Assembly: GCF_015295825.1 (NCBI RefSeq)
Contig: NZ_DVEH01000007.1
Coordinates: 1-52,469, forward strand
Direction: 5' to 3'
DNA: 52,469 nucleotides
Source: Thermosynechococcus sp. M98_K2018_005
Lineage (GTDB): Bacteria > Cyanobacteriota > Cyanobacteriia > Thermosynechococcales > Thermosynechococcaceae
Under the pieces are notes generated by a model that saw nothing but the letters and a program-made list of their open reading frames with translations, was not told the origin of the DNA and did no database searches. How positions within the stretch are numbered: position 1 is the stretch's first letter; each line of letters starts with the position of its first letter. A program made the position numbers and the translations under genes. Positions 8,556-17,181 of the stretch are shown here, piece by piece.

Positions 8556-9794
8556 ATGCCGAAAGATCGCCCCCCTCTAGAAGAAATGACCTTGCGGCAG
8601 TTGCGGCGCGTCGCCAGTGAACTGCAAGTGCCCCGCTATAGCCGGATGCGCAAAGATCAACTCCTCGCTGCTATTCGTGAAAAACAGGCGCAAGCCAACG
8701 GATCCACCACCACCATTTCTGTCCAACCTGTCCCCTCTAGTCTGGAGTCGCAAGAAAAAGTGGAAGCAGCAAAATTTAACCTCGGTCCTGCTCAAGATGA
8801 TGTGCTCTTGGCCTCTGTAGATGAAGGCCTTGGAGATCTGCCGGGCGGCTATGGTGAAAGCCGCATTGTCTTGATGCCCCGAGATCCGCAGTGGGCCTAT
8901 GCCTATTGGGATGTACCCAACGAGCACCGCGAAGAACTGCGGCGACAAGGGGGTCAGCAACTGGCTCTGCGGCTCTACGATGCCACCAATATCAACCTCG
9001 ACAGCCAAATTCCCCACAGTGTTCAGGAGTACCCCTGCGATGAGTTGGCACGGGAGTGGTATCTACCAATTCCTGTGAGCGATCGCGACTATGTGGTGGA
9101 AATTGGTTACCGCTGTGCTGATGGCCGCTGGTTGGTTCTAGCCCGTTCTGCCCCTGTGCATATTCCCCCCACCTACCCCTCAGATTGGGTCTGGGATCAA
9201 TTCATTACGGTGGATTGGGATATGGATTTGCGGGGCAAAACCCTCTTTGATCTGGGGGCACCCTTGGCGGGCACTGCCGAACCCAATCCCATTTACGAAG
9301 GTATCTTTGCCATGGCCGAAGGGGCCGAAGCGCAGCGCGTGGCGGGTTCTCTCTTTGGCTCGATGCACCAAGTCCCCGGCTCCATCTCCCAGCTGCCGGC
9401 AATGGCCATTAGTTCCTACGTCTTCCCCTCTGGGGTTGGGTTATGGGCTGTGCCGACGGTGTCGGGTCTGACGATGTCGGGCGTCGGCTTCTCAGCTTCG
9501 GCGGCTCCCATTCGTCCGCGCAAATTCTGGTTGGTGGCCGATGCTGAACTCATTGTCTATGGCGCTACCGAGCCAGATGCCACCGTCACGATTGGTGGGC
9601 AACCCATCAAACTCAATCCCGATGGCACATTCCGCTTCCAGATGTCCTTCCAAGATGGCCTCATCGACTTCCCGATCCTGGCAGTGGCAGCAGATGGCGA
9701 ACAAAACCGCGCCATTCACATGAAGTTCACCCGCGAAACCCCCGAACGTCGCACCAATACCAAGGAAGAAGCGGTGTTGGAGTGGCTGGCCTAA
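8556..9794 (+). CDS. DUF4912 protein with N-terminal Rho-N/SAP-like domain
   Basis: The 412-residue protein begins with a Rho-N/SAP-like helix pair (about residues 8-45, LRQLRRVASELQVPRYSRM followed by KDQLLAAI), a fold that often binds nucleic acid. A DUF4912 domain follows at about residues 100-225, with the aromatic signature PRDPQWAYAYWDVP and DWVWDQF. The remaining C-terminal half has small beta-rich segments including YGATEPDATVTIGG, resembling a bacterial Ig-like module. No signal peptide is seen. The function is not known. It has its own upstream region with the 10-mer repeats and is followed by a candidate terminator. Confidence 0.85.
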   Translation: MPKDRPPLEEMTLRQLRRVASELQVPRYSRMRKDQLLAAIREKQAQANGSTTTISVQPVPSSLESQEKVEAAKFNLGPAQDDVLLASVDEGLGDLPGGYGESRIVLMPRDPQWAYAYWDVPNEHREELRRQGGQQLALRLYDATNINLDSQIPHSVQEYPCDELAREWYLPIPVSDRDYVVEIGYRCADGRWLVLARSAPVHIPPTYPSDWVWDQFITVDWDMDLRGKTLFDLGAPLAGTAEPNPIYEGIFAMAEGAEAQRVAGSLFGSMHQVPGSISQLPAMAISSYVFPSGVGLWAVPTVSGLTMSGVGFSASAAPIRPRKFWLVADAELIVYGATEPDATVTIGGQPIKLNPDGTFRFQMSFQDGLIDFPILAVAADGEQNRAIHMKFTRETPERRTNTKEEAVLEWLA

Positions 9795-9822
9795 ACTAGT
9801 GGGTTCAACCGATAAACTCGCT

Positions 9823-9853
9823 TCCCTCTGCCGATTGGTGGGGGGATTTTTTT
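9823..9853 (+). terminator. Candidate Rho-independent terminator after the DUF4912 gene
   Basis: TCCCTC at 9823-9828 pairs with GGGGGA at 9841-9846 (6 bp, one G-U) and is followed directly by seven T residues (9847-9853). It lies 29 bp after the DUF4912 stop and just touches the 3' end of the convergent hydrolase gene. The stem is short, so the call is moderate. Confidence 0.5.
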
Positions 9854-10727
9854 AGGCACGCAAAAAGGCAAGGAGTTCGCGATTGACTAGCCCCGGCACT
9901 TCCTGTTGCGCCCAATGGCCACAGTCGGGCAGAGATTTCAGCCGCCACGGTGCATGGATCCACGCTTCGATGCCATTGGCAAGGCTGGGTTGGGCGAGGG
10001 GATCATCGGCGCCCCAGAGGATCAGGGTGGGGCTGGTAATGGCTTCCGTGTGCTGTTGCAGTAGGTGCCACCACTGTTGGGGTGAAAAAAGATGGCGATA
10101 ACTTTTGAGTACCGCAGCGATTGCCCCCGCTTTTTCCAGAGCCGCTTGATAGAGTTGCACGGTTTCTGCCGAGAAGGCAGCCTTGCGAATGGAGTAGCGT
10201 TGAAAGAGATCCTGCAAAAAACTGCGCAGATTATGCCCTAGCCAGTATTCTGCTAAGCCGGGGATGTGACAGGCCAGCAGTGGCCAATTGCGCCAAAAAT
10301 GCTCCAACTGCTGCCAGAGTTCCAGTCCCACACGGTAGGGGTGTGGGGTATTCAAGACCACTAAATGCTGTACCATCTGGGGAAAGCGTGCCGCTACGTG
10401 CCAAGCAATCAGGCCACCGCAATCATGACCGACAATGTGTGCTCGTTCATAGCCCAGTTCTTGGATCAGCGCCGTGACATCTTGGCTAAGGGTATCGAGA
10501 TCATAGCCGTGGGCAGGCTTCTCGGAGTCATTGTAGCCCCGCAGATCTGGCACTACAACCTTGAAATGACGAGCTAGTACGGGAATTTGAAATCGCCAAG
10601 AGTACCAAAACTCTGGAAAGCCATGCAACAAAATCACAAGATCACCGCTGCCTTGGGTGACATAGTGCAGGCGTACTTGGTTAACGCTGAGGTACTGGTG
10701 TTGCCAACTAAGGGACGCTTCAGTCAT
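9852..10727 (-). CDS. Alpha/beta hydrolase, epoxide hydrolase/haloalkane dehalogenase-like
   Basis: The 291-residue soluble enzyme has the alpha/beta hydrolase core. The oxyanion motif HGFPEFWYSW is near residue 35. The nucleophile elbow is VGHDCGGLIAWH, with Asp as nucleophile, as in epoxide hydrolases and haloalkane dehalogenases rather than Ser esterases. A late Asp (ILWGADDPLAQP) and a final His in LPDCGHWAQQE complete the catalytic set. The substrate cannot be read from sequence. It is a single gene, convergent with the DUF4912 gene and downstream of DUF1815 on the same strand. Confidence 0.88.
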   Translation of the reverse strand: MTEASLSWQHQYLSVNQVRLHYVTQGSGDLVILLHGFPEFWYSWRFQIPVLARHFKVVVPDLRGYNDSEKPAHGYDLDTLSQDVTALIQELGYERAHIVGHDCGGLIAWHVAARFPQMVQHLVVLNTPHPYRVGLELWQQLEHFWRNWPLLACHIPGLAEYWLGHNLRSFLQDLFQRYSIRKAAFSAETVQLYQAALEKAGAIAAVLKSYRHLFSPQQWWHLLQQHTEAITSPTLILWGADDPLAQPSLANGIEAWIHAPWRLKSLPDCGHWAQQEVPGLVNRELLAFLRA

Positions 10728-10741
10728 TGAGGGTGGGGAGC

Positions 10742-10770
10742 AAAGTAGAAGGAAAGTCCAGCTCTACTTT
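10742..10770. repeat. Perfect 8-bp inverted repeat in the leader of the hydrolase gene
   Basis: AAAGTAGA at 10742-10749 is the exact complement of TCTACTTT at 10763-10770, with a 13-nt spacer. It lies between the DUF1815 stop and the hydrolase start, both on the minus strand. The stem is AT-rich, so it could be an operator or a weak terminator. Confidence 0.4.
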
Positions 10771-10812
10771 TAAGCTAGCACCGACAAAAGATTGAGGGAT
10801 AGCCCCATAGGG

Positions 10813-11130
10813 TTAAGCCGCAGTGGGGATACGGACTTCCTTGAGGAGATTGGCCAGTTCTTGCAGTTGATTGATGGCCTCTGCCCCTTCGAGTTTCATG
10901 AGTTCGCGGTCATCGCGCATTTCAGTCCAAGTGATCCCATAGTCAGAGACCAAGAAGCGAATCAAGTGGTTGTCGGCCAAGCTGACCATGAAGGAGGCAC
11001 TGTTGAGTTCACCGCCACAGGTGTAGCAGGAGGCCATGTAGCCTCGATTTTCCAAGGCGATCGCTAGGGCTTGAAGATTCAGCACCAAGTCGCGAATAAA
11101 CTGGCGGTGTTGTTCAGCTAGGCGGTAAAA
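10813..11130 (-). CDS. DUF1815 family protein
   Basis: The 105-residue cyanobacterial protein is recognised by its conserved N-terminus MFYRLAEQHRQFIRDLVLNL and the CYTCGG motif near residue 40. That Cys-x2-Cys pair could bind metal or form a disulfide. There is no signal peptide or membrane segment. The internal ATG at 11130 is chosen because conservation starts there; a longer reading from 11181 adds 17 unlikely residues. The function is unknown. The upstream region has 11-nt spaced CTTAAN repeats resembling a Pho box. Confidence 0.8.
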   Translation of the reverse strand, partial: FYRLAEQHRQFIRDLVLNLQALAIALENRGYMASCYTCGGELNSASFMVSLADNHLIRFLVSDYGITWTEMRDDRELMKLEGAEAINQLQELANLLKEVRIPTAA

Positions 11131-11475
11131 CATAGGACAATTAACTCCACAAAAGAAATCAAGTGGTTGAAGAGTTCCCAAGGAAAATATTAAGACAATC
11201 TTAAGAATGTGCCACCATGTACCAATTTGTAAAATCTTATGAAAAGAATGTAAGAATCTAAAATTTGCTATAGGGATGAGCCACTTTAGTTGTGCTCAGC
11301 TGGAACGGCAAGACGCTCTAAAAACCTACCTTTACGTCTAGTTCACTATTGATTGCCGTGTCGATTGTCGTCGCAATGGCAGCTTGCCATATTTCTTAAG
11401 GGCTATGTTTTTCATTTTACTTTAAGATTTCTGTTTCTAGGGTACTCTAGCCCTAAGGACATATTTTGCAAGACA
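11131..11475. other. Divergent intergenic region between DUF1815 and Nudix genes
   Basis: This 345-bp AT-rich stretch carries regulatory sequence for both flanking genes. It contains the Pho-box-like repeats at 11189-11205, which also form an inverted repeat. Near the Nudix start, TAGGG and CCCTA flank an 8-nt spacer at about 11439-11456. No convincing small ORF or RNA gene was found. Confidence 0.5.
11189..11205 (-). promoter_or_regulatory. Candidate Pho-box-like direct repeats upstream of DUF1815
   Basis: Read on the minus strand, CTTAAG and CTTAAT start exactly 11 nt apart. This matches the spacing of cyanobacterial PhoB-type boxes (8-bp CTTAACCT repeats with 3-bp gaps). Only two imperfect units are seen, about 60-75 nt before the DUF1815 start. 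The same bases form a TTAAGA-CAA-TCTTAA palindrome, so another regulator is possible. Confidence 0.35.
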
Positions 11476-11916
11476 ATGCCAGCAACCACGATTGTTCCCG
11501 TTGCCCTTGCCATTCTCTACCAGGGCGATCGCGTTCTTATGCAACTGCGAGATGATTATCCCCATATCTTGTATGCCGGCCACTGGGGACTTTTTGGCGG
11601 TCATCTTGAACCCGAAGAAGCACCACTCGCGGGCGTCCAGCGAGAAGTCTATGAGGAGATTGGCTACTGCCCACCTCACCTGACCTTTTTTGGAGAGTAT
11701 AGCGATCCCCAGGTGCATCGCTATATTTTCACAGCCCCTTTGACGTGTGAACTGGGAACCTTAGTCCTCAATGAAGGCCAGGGGATGGACTTGGTCCCCT
11801 ACGATTCTGTGGTGGCTGGGGTTCACCATGTCCAAACCCTCGGCGAAGATCGGCCCTTAGGAGCCATCCACCAGCGCATTCTGCTGGATTTCTTTGCTCA
11901 ATTCAGGAACGAGTGA
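11476..11916 (+). CDS. Nudix hydrolase
   Basis: The 146-residue enzyme carries a full Nudix box, GHLEPEEAPLAGVQ then REVYEEIGY (GX5EX7REUXEEXGU), at about residues 43-65. The box binds metal and catalyses hydrolysis of nucleoside diphosphate-linked compounds. The substrate is not predictable. ATG at 11476 is chosen because family similarity begins at TTIVPVALAIL; the open frame extends to 11353 but that part looks non-coding. It converges on znuC with a 5-bp gap. Confidence 0.9.
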   Translation: MPATTIVPVALAILYQGDRVLMQLRDDYPHILYAGHWGLFGGHLEPEEAPLAGVQREVYEEIGYCPPHLTFFGEYSDPQVHRYIFTAPLTCELGTLVLNEGQGMDLVPYDSVVAGVHHVQTLGEDRPLGAIHQRILLDFFAQFRNE

Positions 11917-11921
11917 CCTGT

Positions 11922-12638
11922 TTAAGCGGCAAACTGTTGCAGCACCCGTTCGGGCGTTCCCAGGCCTTGGACAGAGCGATCGAGGTACAGCACCTGATCA
12001 CAGCTTGCCCTTACCCGCTCCCAGTGATGGGAAATTTGTAAAATCGCCCAGCCCTCACTCACCTTGAGGGTTTCTAATAGGTCGTAAAACTGTTGCTCAG
12101 CTCGGAGATCTAAGCCAGCGGGAGCTTCATCCAAGATGAGGAGACGACGGGGTTGCACCAAGCAATAGGCCAAAAGGGCACGTTTTGTTTCGCCCCCAGA
12201 GAGAGAACTCATGGGTTGTGCGGCAAGATGCTCTAGGTGCAGGCGTTGGAGACTCTCAAAGATGGCGCGATCGCGCTGCTGTCGATGCTGCCAAGGCCAC
12301 TGCCACGTGGGTTGTCCCCAGCCCAAACCGACAAATTCAGCCACGGTGATCGGAATGCGGGGATCGCACTGAAAATTTTGCGGCAAATAAGCCACCTGTT
12401 GGCGGACATAAGGGAGTGTGCGGTGATAGCCCATACCATAGCCCAAGAGGGTAACCCGTCCCTGCTGGTAGGGAATAATGCCCAAAATGGCTTGAATCAG
12501 GCTACTTTTGCCCGCCCCATTGGGACCAATGATGGCCATATTCGTATTGGCGGCGAGGGTAAAGGAGACATTTTCCACCACCCAGCGATCGCCCCGCCGC
12601 ACAGAGAGGTTTTCCACCTCTAGCAGGTATTCGTTCAC
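11922..12638 (-). CDS. znuC: Zinc/manganese ABC transporter ATP-binding protein ZnuC
   Basis: The 238-residue ATPase of a metal ABC importer shows Walker A GPNGAGKSS (about residues 38-46), the ABC signature LSGGETKR and Walker B RRLLILDEAPAGLD. The GTG start at 12638 overlaps the znuA stop (GTGA), so it is translationally coupled to znuA. The metal is inferred from ZnuA and the Zur-like box. No znuB permease gene follows; the next gene downstream is the convergent Nudix gene, so the membrane subunit must be encoded elsewhere. Confidence 0.88.
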   Translation of the reverse strand: MNEYLLEVENLSVRRGDRWVVENVSFTLAANTNMAIIGPNGAGKSSLIQAILGIIPYQQGRVTLLGYGMGYHRTLPYVRQQVAYLPQNFQCDPRIPITVAEFVGLGWGQPTWQWPWQHRQQRDRAIFESLQRLHLEHLAAQPMSSLSGGETKRALLAYCLVQPRRLLILDEAPAGLDLRAEQQFYDLLETLKVSEGWAILQISHHWERVRASCDQVLYLDRSVQGLGTPERVLQQFAA

Positions 12639-13684
12639 AGTGCTGCCCCTAACGGTCTATTCACGGGCATCCACCCTATCCCTACCACCGCGATTGCATC
12701 GGGACGACGATAGGCTTGTTGTTGCGCTCCGAAGGCAGTAGCCAGATTGTGAATGTTTTGCTTCATCCTTTGCAGGAAGTAGGTCGGTGTGAGATCAGCA
12801 GCCGTGGGAGCACGCTCTAGGGGATCAAACACACTTACTTTTACACCCAAATCCTGCGCTAAGCTCTCAAAGACCTGTTCTTGACCCGGTTCCGTCAGGA
12901 GCGTTTTCAGATCACTTTGTTGCACCGCTTGCATCACCCGCTGCACATCCGCTGGTGAGGGGTTAACCGACGGAATACCAACCAGATAGATCGCTTTCAG
13001 GTTATAACTCTCGGCAAAATAGGGCGCCACATCGTGATAAACCACAAATGTTTTGCCCGCAAAGGGAGCGAGTTTTTCCCGGGCGAGGGCATCTAGGGCG
13101 TTTAACTCTTGAATAAAGGCGGCAGTATTTTGCTCGTAGATGGCAGTCCCCTCAGGATCCACGGCAATCAGACCATCGCGAATGTTTTTCACCTGCTGCA
13201 TAGCACGCTGGGGATCCAGCCAAATGTGGGGATTGAATTCACCGTGGCTATGATCGTGGTCGTCGTGGGCGTGCGCGTGATCATCCTTTTTGCTAGCAAG
13301 GGTGACCACCCCCGCGCTGGTATCAATGATCTTGAGATTGGGATTGGCGGCGTTTTCAATCAGTTTGTCTAAAAAGGTTTCCATCTCAAGACCATTTTTG
13401 ACCAAAACCCTTGCTGTTGCCAGCAGCCGGACATCCTCAGGCCGCGCTTGAAAGTCATGGGGGTCAATATTGGCCGGCAAGAGTTGCTCGACAGTGGCGC
13501 GATCGCCCGCGACCGCTTTTGTAAAGGCAGTGATGGGTAAGAAAGTCGTCACAATTGTAAATTGCGCTGCTGCCTGTGAGGTCTCCTGCTCCTGGGGCGG
13601 CTGGGCTTGGGGGGCACAATTGCCCAAAAATACCCCCAGAATTACCAGCAGCCCCCAGCGCTTAAGGTGGGCTTGGATGGCCAT
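12635..13684 (-). CDS. znuA: Zinc-binding periplasmic protein ZnuA
   Basis: The 349-residue cluster A-I metal-binding protein has a lipoprotein-type signal (VILGVFLGNC, lipid Cys about residue 23). The first metal-site region is near DPHDFQARPEDV. A His/Asp-rich loop (about residues 138-152, HAHAHDDHDHSHGEFNPH) is typical of zinc-specific ZnuA. A later His lies in VVYHDVAPYFAE, and there is a C-terminal Asp. It heads a two-gene unit with znuC. The Zur-like box 16-30 nt upstream of the ATG predicts repression by Zn-Zur. Confidence 0.92.
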   Translation of the reverse strand: MAIQAHLKRWGLLVILGVFLGNCAPQAQPPQEQETSQAAAQFTIVTTFLPITAFTKAVAGDRATVEQLLPANIDPHDFQARPEDVRLLATARVLVKNGLEMETFLDKLIENAANPNLKIIDTSAGVVTLASKKDDHAHAHDDHDHSHGEFNPHIWLDPQRAMQQVKNIRDGLIAVDPEGTAIYEQNTAAFIQELNALDALAREKLAPFAGKTFVVYHDVAPYFAESYNLKAIYLVGIPSVNPSPADVQRVMQAVQQSDLKTLLTEPGQEQVFESLAQDLGVKVSVFDPLERAPTAADLTPTYFLQRMKQNIHNLATAFGAQQQAYRRPDAIAVVGIGWMPVNRPLGAAL

Positions 13685-13699
13685 AGAGAAATAAATAAA

Positions 13700-13714
13700 T
13701 GATAACCATTCTCA
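13700..13714 (-). promoter_or_regulatory. Zur-like box upstream of znuA
   Basis: The 15-mer TGATAACCATTCTCA is a near-palindrome matching the pattern TGANAATNATTNTCA known for cyanobacterial Zur. It lies immediately before znuA and would overlap the core promoter, consistent with repression under zinc sufficiency. It could also be read as a Fur-family box more generally. Confidence 0.7.
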
Positions 13715-13743
13715 TATTTGCACACTTAGGCAGGGAGAGCAAG

Positions 13744-13776
13744 CAAAAATAAAGGGGTAAGCTTCAACCTACCCCT
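13744..13776 (-). terminator. Rho-independent terminator of the rpmG-rpsR unit
   Basis: On the minus strand AGGGGTA (complement of 13770-13776) and TACCCCT (complement of 13753-13759) form a 7-bp stem with a 10-nt loop. A T-rich run TTATTTTTG follows (complement of 13744-13752). It starts about 30 bp after the rpsR stop. Confidence 0.75.
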
Positions 13777-13806
13777 GCGCAAAAACCAATTGGCGATCGC
13801 GAGTAC

Positions 13807-14022
13807 CTAGCCTTCGAGGTTCAAGAAGGGCAAGAGTGCCATGATCCGTGCTCGCTTAATGGCCACTGCCAGTTGCCGCTGTTGCTTGGCGGTCAGACCG
13901 GTTACCCGTCGAGGCAAAATTTTTCCCCGCTCAGTGATGAAGCGTCGCAGCAAATCCACGTCTTTGTAGTCAATGGGTTGGCCGGGGGAAATGGGGGAAA
14001 TGCGTCGCCGATAAAATGCCAT
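13807..14022 (-). CDS. rpsR: 30S ribosomal protein S18
   Basis: The 71-residue basic protein has the S18 signature: [40 protein letters not shown] and [10 protein letters not shown]18 binds the 30S platform next to S6 and S11. It lies 13 nt downstream of rpmG on the same strand, the usual chloroplast and cyanobacterial order rpmG-rpsR. A terminator follows. Confidence 0.97.
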   Translation of the reverse strand: MAFYRRRISPISPGQPIDYKDVDLLRRFITERGKILPRRVTGLTAKQQRQLAVAIKRARIMALLPFLNLEG

Positions 14023-14035
14023 AGCTGTCCTCTAA

Positions 14036-14230
14036 TTACTTGATTTCTTTGTGAACGGTGTGCTTGTTGCAGTGGGGGCAAAATTTCTTCAGTTCTAACC
14101 GCCCTGTGGTGGTGCGACGATTTTTGGTTGTGGTGTAGCGAGAGACACCGGGCGATCGCTGTGTCGGATTGGTGCGACACTCTGTGCACTCTAGGGTGAT
14201 AATGATTCTGGCGCCTTTTGCTTTAGCCAT
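14036..14230 (-). CDS. rpmG: 50S ribosomal protein L33
   Basis: The 64-residue L33 has two Cys-x2-Cys pairs (CTEC and CPHC) forming the zinc ribbon of the C+ paralogue type. It begins with [18 protein letters not shown] and ends in [11 protein letters not shown]. The retained cysteines show that this is the zinc-binding form. It is co-transcribed with rpsR. Confidence 0.97.
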   Translation of the reverse strand: MAKAKGARIIITLECTECRTNPTQRSPGVSRYTTTKNRRTTTGRLELKKFCPHCNKHTVHKEIK

Positions 14231-14265
14231 GGTCTTGCCTACCTATCCAGTGAGCCGATCTCTAA

Positions 14266-14802
14266 TTATGGCAGATCTTTGCGGATTTTGCTCACCAATT
14301 CAATCAGCTTACGATCGAGGGCAAAGCCCCGCCGACAGCGATATACCTTTGTGCCGCCCAAGCGATCGTGGAGCGTGCGGTGCTCTTCGTCAATCCACGC
14401 CAAGCTACAGTCAACGGCCAAAGGCAGTGCCAAAATCATCAGGGCCATGCTAAGGCCATGGGACTCCAAGCCCGCCAATGTCAACAGTGCCCCGACGCCA
14501 ATTACCAGTTCTCGCTTGCTGAGGGAAAGCAGATCCGGTGTCCGCTGCCGCTGATCCAAAAGGCGCACATTCATCAGCCAATGGCCGGGGCTTTGCCCCT
14601 TATTGCGGTTAACCATCGCCACCCGCAGCAACCACCAAACGATGGCAAAAACAAACAGTTGCCCCCACTGAAGGGTTGCCCCCGGCGTGATACCGACAAC
14701 ACTCGTCAGCCAGATTAGGATAAAGTCAATGCTGGTGGCGATCGCCCGTCGCCAAGGCTGAGCCAATGGTAAGGGGGGTGGATATTGGCGGGAAAGTGCC
14801 AT
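14266..14802 (-). CDS. RDD family membrane protein
   Basis: The 178-residue protein has an N-terminal RDD-type segment (WRRAIATSIDFILIWL), three or four predicted membrane helices, and a C-terminal WIDEEHRTLHDRLGGTKVYR, the conserved RDD-domain ending. RDD proteins are often linked to ion or membrane homeostasis, but the role here is unknown. ATG at 14802 is preferred to an upstream start at 14829. It is divergent from rqcH. Confidence 0.85.
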   Translation of the reverse strand: MALSRQYPPPLPLAQPWRRAIATSIDFILIWLTSVVGITPGATLQWGQLFVFAIVWWLLRVAMVNRNKGQSPGHWLMNVRLLDQRQRTPDLLSLSKRELVIGVGALLTLAGLESHGLSMALMILALPLAVDCSLAWIDEEHRTLHDRLGGTKVYRCRRGFALDRKLIELVSKIRKDLP

Positions 14803-14892
14803 AGCAAACACGCGGTGGCAAAAGGCCAAAGAGTGGCTAGACTAGTATAGCTTGATGCCGATTCCCTCAAAAAATTCTGCGGAGTTTGGACG

Positions 14893-16653
14893 GTGCAACC
14901 CGTTGATTTGACTACCCTGCGTGCTGTTTGTGTCGATCTCCAACATTGGCTACCGGCGCGGCTCGAAACCGTTTACCAGCGCGATCGCCACACGATTGCC
15001 TTGGCTCTACGCACGCTGCAAAAACAGAGTTGGCTGACCCTCAGTTGGCATGCCCAAGCGGCACGCATCGCCTTTGAACCACCGCCCCCCCGCCAACCAG
15101 ACACATTTACCTTTAGTCAGCAACTCCATGCGCAACTCAATCGCCTTGCCCTTGTGCGGGTGGGGTTAGTCAACCCTTGGGAGCGCGTCGTCGTCTTGGA
15201 ATTTGCCCCTCGTCCGCAGGAAGCAACCCAGTGGCGTCTCTATGCCGAGATCATGGGCAAGTACAGCAACGTGATTCTGGTTAACGCTGCGGGGGAAATT
15301 GTTACTGCCGCCCACCAAGTCAATGCCCAACAGTCACGCTTGCGGCCAATTCTGACCGGTCAACCCTATGTGCCCCCACCCCCCCTGACGGCCGCGCTGC
15401 CCAGTCGCGAGATTCCTTTTGAGCAGTGGCAACAACAGGTGAGCGTGATTCCCGGATTGCTGCGGCAGCAACTCCTGAAGGCCTATCGGGGACTGAGTCC
15501 AGCCTTGGTACAGCAACTACTGGCGGATGCCGCACTGCCCCTAGAAATTTGCACCCCAGCGCTAACCGCTGAAGAGTGGCGGCGGCTATTTGACCATTGG
15601 CAGCACTGGCTGGCGTGTTTAGAGAGCGGGCATTTTGTTCCCCAATTCACACCAACGGGCTATCGCGTCATTCCCCCCCTTGGGACGCAGAGCCCCACAA
15701 CCGTCAGCATCCATGAGATTCTCGCCACCTATTACCAAAACCAACTACAGCAACAGCAAACGCAGCAGCTTCAGCAACAGTTGCACCAGAGCCTACAGGC
15801 ACAACGGCAAAAACTCATCGCTAAAATTGAGGGCTTTCGAGAACGATTGGCTGCCGCTGCTGGGGGCGATCGCCAGCGCTACCTAGCAGATTTACTCATG
15901 GCCCATGCCCACCTGTGGCAACCCGGCATGACCGAACTGATTGTGATGGACTTTACCACCCAAGAACCCCTTGCCATTCCCCTCTCCCCCGAAAAAAGCG
16001 CCATCCAAACCGCTCAGGAGTTGTACAAGCAACAGCAAAAACTTAAACGCGCCCAGCAGCACATTACGCCACTCCTCACGGCTGCTGAAGGGGAACTGGC
16101 CTATCTGGATCAGGTAGCGGCCACCCTTGCTACGGCCACATCCTTGGATGTCCTTGAGGAGATTCGCGCCGAACTGATTCAACAGGGATACCTGACGGCG
16201 CCCGATTACTATCGTCCCCCCACAACCCCCAGTCCCTACCTACGCTATACGACACCGAGTGGCTTCACTGTTCTCGTGGGGCGCAACAACCGTCAGAATG
16301 ACGATCTCACCTTTCGCGTTGCCAGTCCCTACGATTGGTGGTTTCACACCCAAGAGATTCCCGGTAGCCATGTGATTCTCCGCCTCGAAGCGGGGGAGGT
16401 GCCCAGTGACAAAGATATTCAATACGTGGCGGATTTAGCGGCCTACCATAGTCAAGCCCGTGCCAGTGCTCAAGTGCCTGTGGTCTATACTCGCCGCAAG
16501 TATGTACAAAAACCGAAGGGCGCCAATCCGGGGATGGTCATTTATGATCAGGCGACAGTGGTGTGGGGATGCCCTTTGAGGGTCAGTGATGGGCCTTCAA
16601 ATCTGCCCCAAGGCAGTGCTGGCGGCGATCGCCACGAGATCATGGCAGAATAG
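14893..16653 (+). CDS. rqcH: RqcH/NFACT-family ribosome quality control factor
   Basis: The 586-residue protein has the NFACT-N domain (about 1-230), a long Gln-rich coiled coil (about 280-330 and 370-440), and an NFACT-R domain at about 450-565 with FRVASPYDWWFHTQEIPGS and YTRRKYVQKPKGANPGMV. Bacterial RqcH binds obstructed 50S subunits and recruits tRNA-Ala to add C-terminal alanine tails that mark nascent chains for degradation. Older names are FbpA and fibronectin-binding protein. GTG at 14893 is the start. It is single and divergent from the RDD gene, with cyanoQ 39 nt downstream. Confidence 0.92.
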   Translation: MQPVDLTTLRAVCVDLQHWLPARLETVYQRDRHTIALALRTLQKQSWLTLSWHAQAARIAFEPPPPRQPDTFTFSQQLHAQLNRLALVRVGLVNPWERVVVLEFAPRPQEATQWRLYAEIMGKYSNVILVNAAGEIVTAAHQVNAQQSRLRPILTGQPYVPPPPLTAALPSREIPFEQWQQQVSVIPGLLRQQLLKAYRGLSPALVQQLLADAALPLEICTPALTAEEWRRLFDHWQHWLACLESGHFVPQFTPTGYRVIPPLGTQSPTTVSIHEILATYYQNQLQQQQTQQLQQQLHQSLQAQRQKLIAKIEGFRERLAAAAGGDRQRYLADLLMAHAHLWQPGMTELIVMDFTTQEPLAIPLSPEKSAIQTAQELYKQQQKLKRAQQHITPLLTAAEGELAYLDQVAATLATATSLDVLEEIRAELIQQGYLTAPDYYRPPTTPSPYLRYTTPSGFTVLVGRNNRQNDDLTFRVASPYDWWFHTQEIPGSHVILRLEAGEVPSDKDIQYVADLAAYHSQARASAQVPVVYTRRKYVQKPKGANPGMVIYDQATVVWGCPLRVSDGPSNLPQGSAGGDRHEIMAE

Positions 16654-16692
16654 AACCGTGTTTTTTACGACACCATTGACTGCTGAGGTTCT

Positions 16693-17151
16693 ATGTTGCG
16701 CCTAAATCGAAAGTCCCTAATTTCAATCTTATTCAGCATTGTTGCCATTATTTTAGTCGGCTGTGGCGGCCCCAGTGCCACAACCACCCCCCCACCCACC
16801 TATAGTGAGTTGCAAATTACTCGCATTCAAGACTACCTGAGTGACATTGAGAAAAATGCCGAACGCTTTGCCGACCTAGAGGTCAGTATAGCCAAAGGTG
16901 ATTGGCAGGAAGCCCGCAACATTATGCGCGGCCCTCTCGGTGAAATGCTGATGGATATGCGTGCCCTCAACCGCAATCTCTTGGCAAAGGATCAACCCAC
17001 CCCCACGGCCTTGACCCGTGCCCTGACGGATGACTTCCTGAAAATTGATCAGGGGGCGGATCTTAATAGTGTCACCGTGGCTCAAGAGGGCTTCCGTGAT
17101 GCTGAAGCGGACTTCAAGGCCTATCTCAATAGCTTGCCTGAGTTGTCCTAG
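16693..17151 (+). CDS. psbQ: CyanoQ, PsbQ-like photosystem II lipoprotein
   Basis: The 152-residue lipoprotein has signal and lipobox ending IILVGCG (lipid Cys24), then a proline/threonine linker. A four-helix bundle follows, starting at [20 protein letters not shown] and ending [14 protein letters not shown]. In cyanobacteria it binds the lumenal side of PSII near CP47 and stabilises the oxygen-evolving complex. It precedes dnaE-N by only 30 nt on the same strand with no visible terminator. Confidence 0.92.
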   Translation: MLRLNRKSLISILFSIVAIILVGCGGPSATTTPPPTYSELQITRIQDYLSDIEKNAERFADLEVSIAKGDWQEARNIMRGPLGEMLMDMRALNRNLLAKDQPTPTALTRALTDDFLKIDQGADLNSVTVAQEGFRDAEADFKAYLNSLPELS

Positions 17152-17181
17152 TTCCCTGCGCTAGGTGGATAGCCGTTGCCC

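Noticed and set aside
11353-11475. N-terminal extension of the Nudix hydrolase
   Set aside because: The extension is rich in Phe and Leu and falls in AT-rich upstream sequence; the family start is at 11476.
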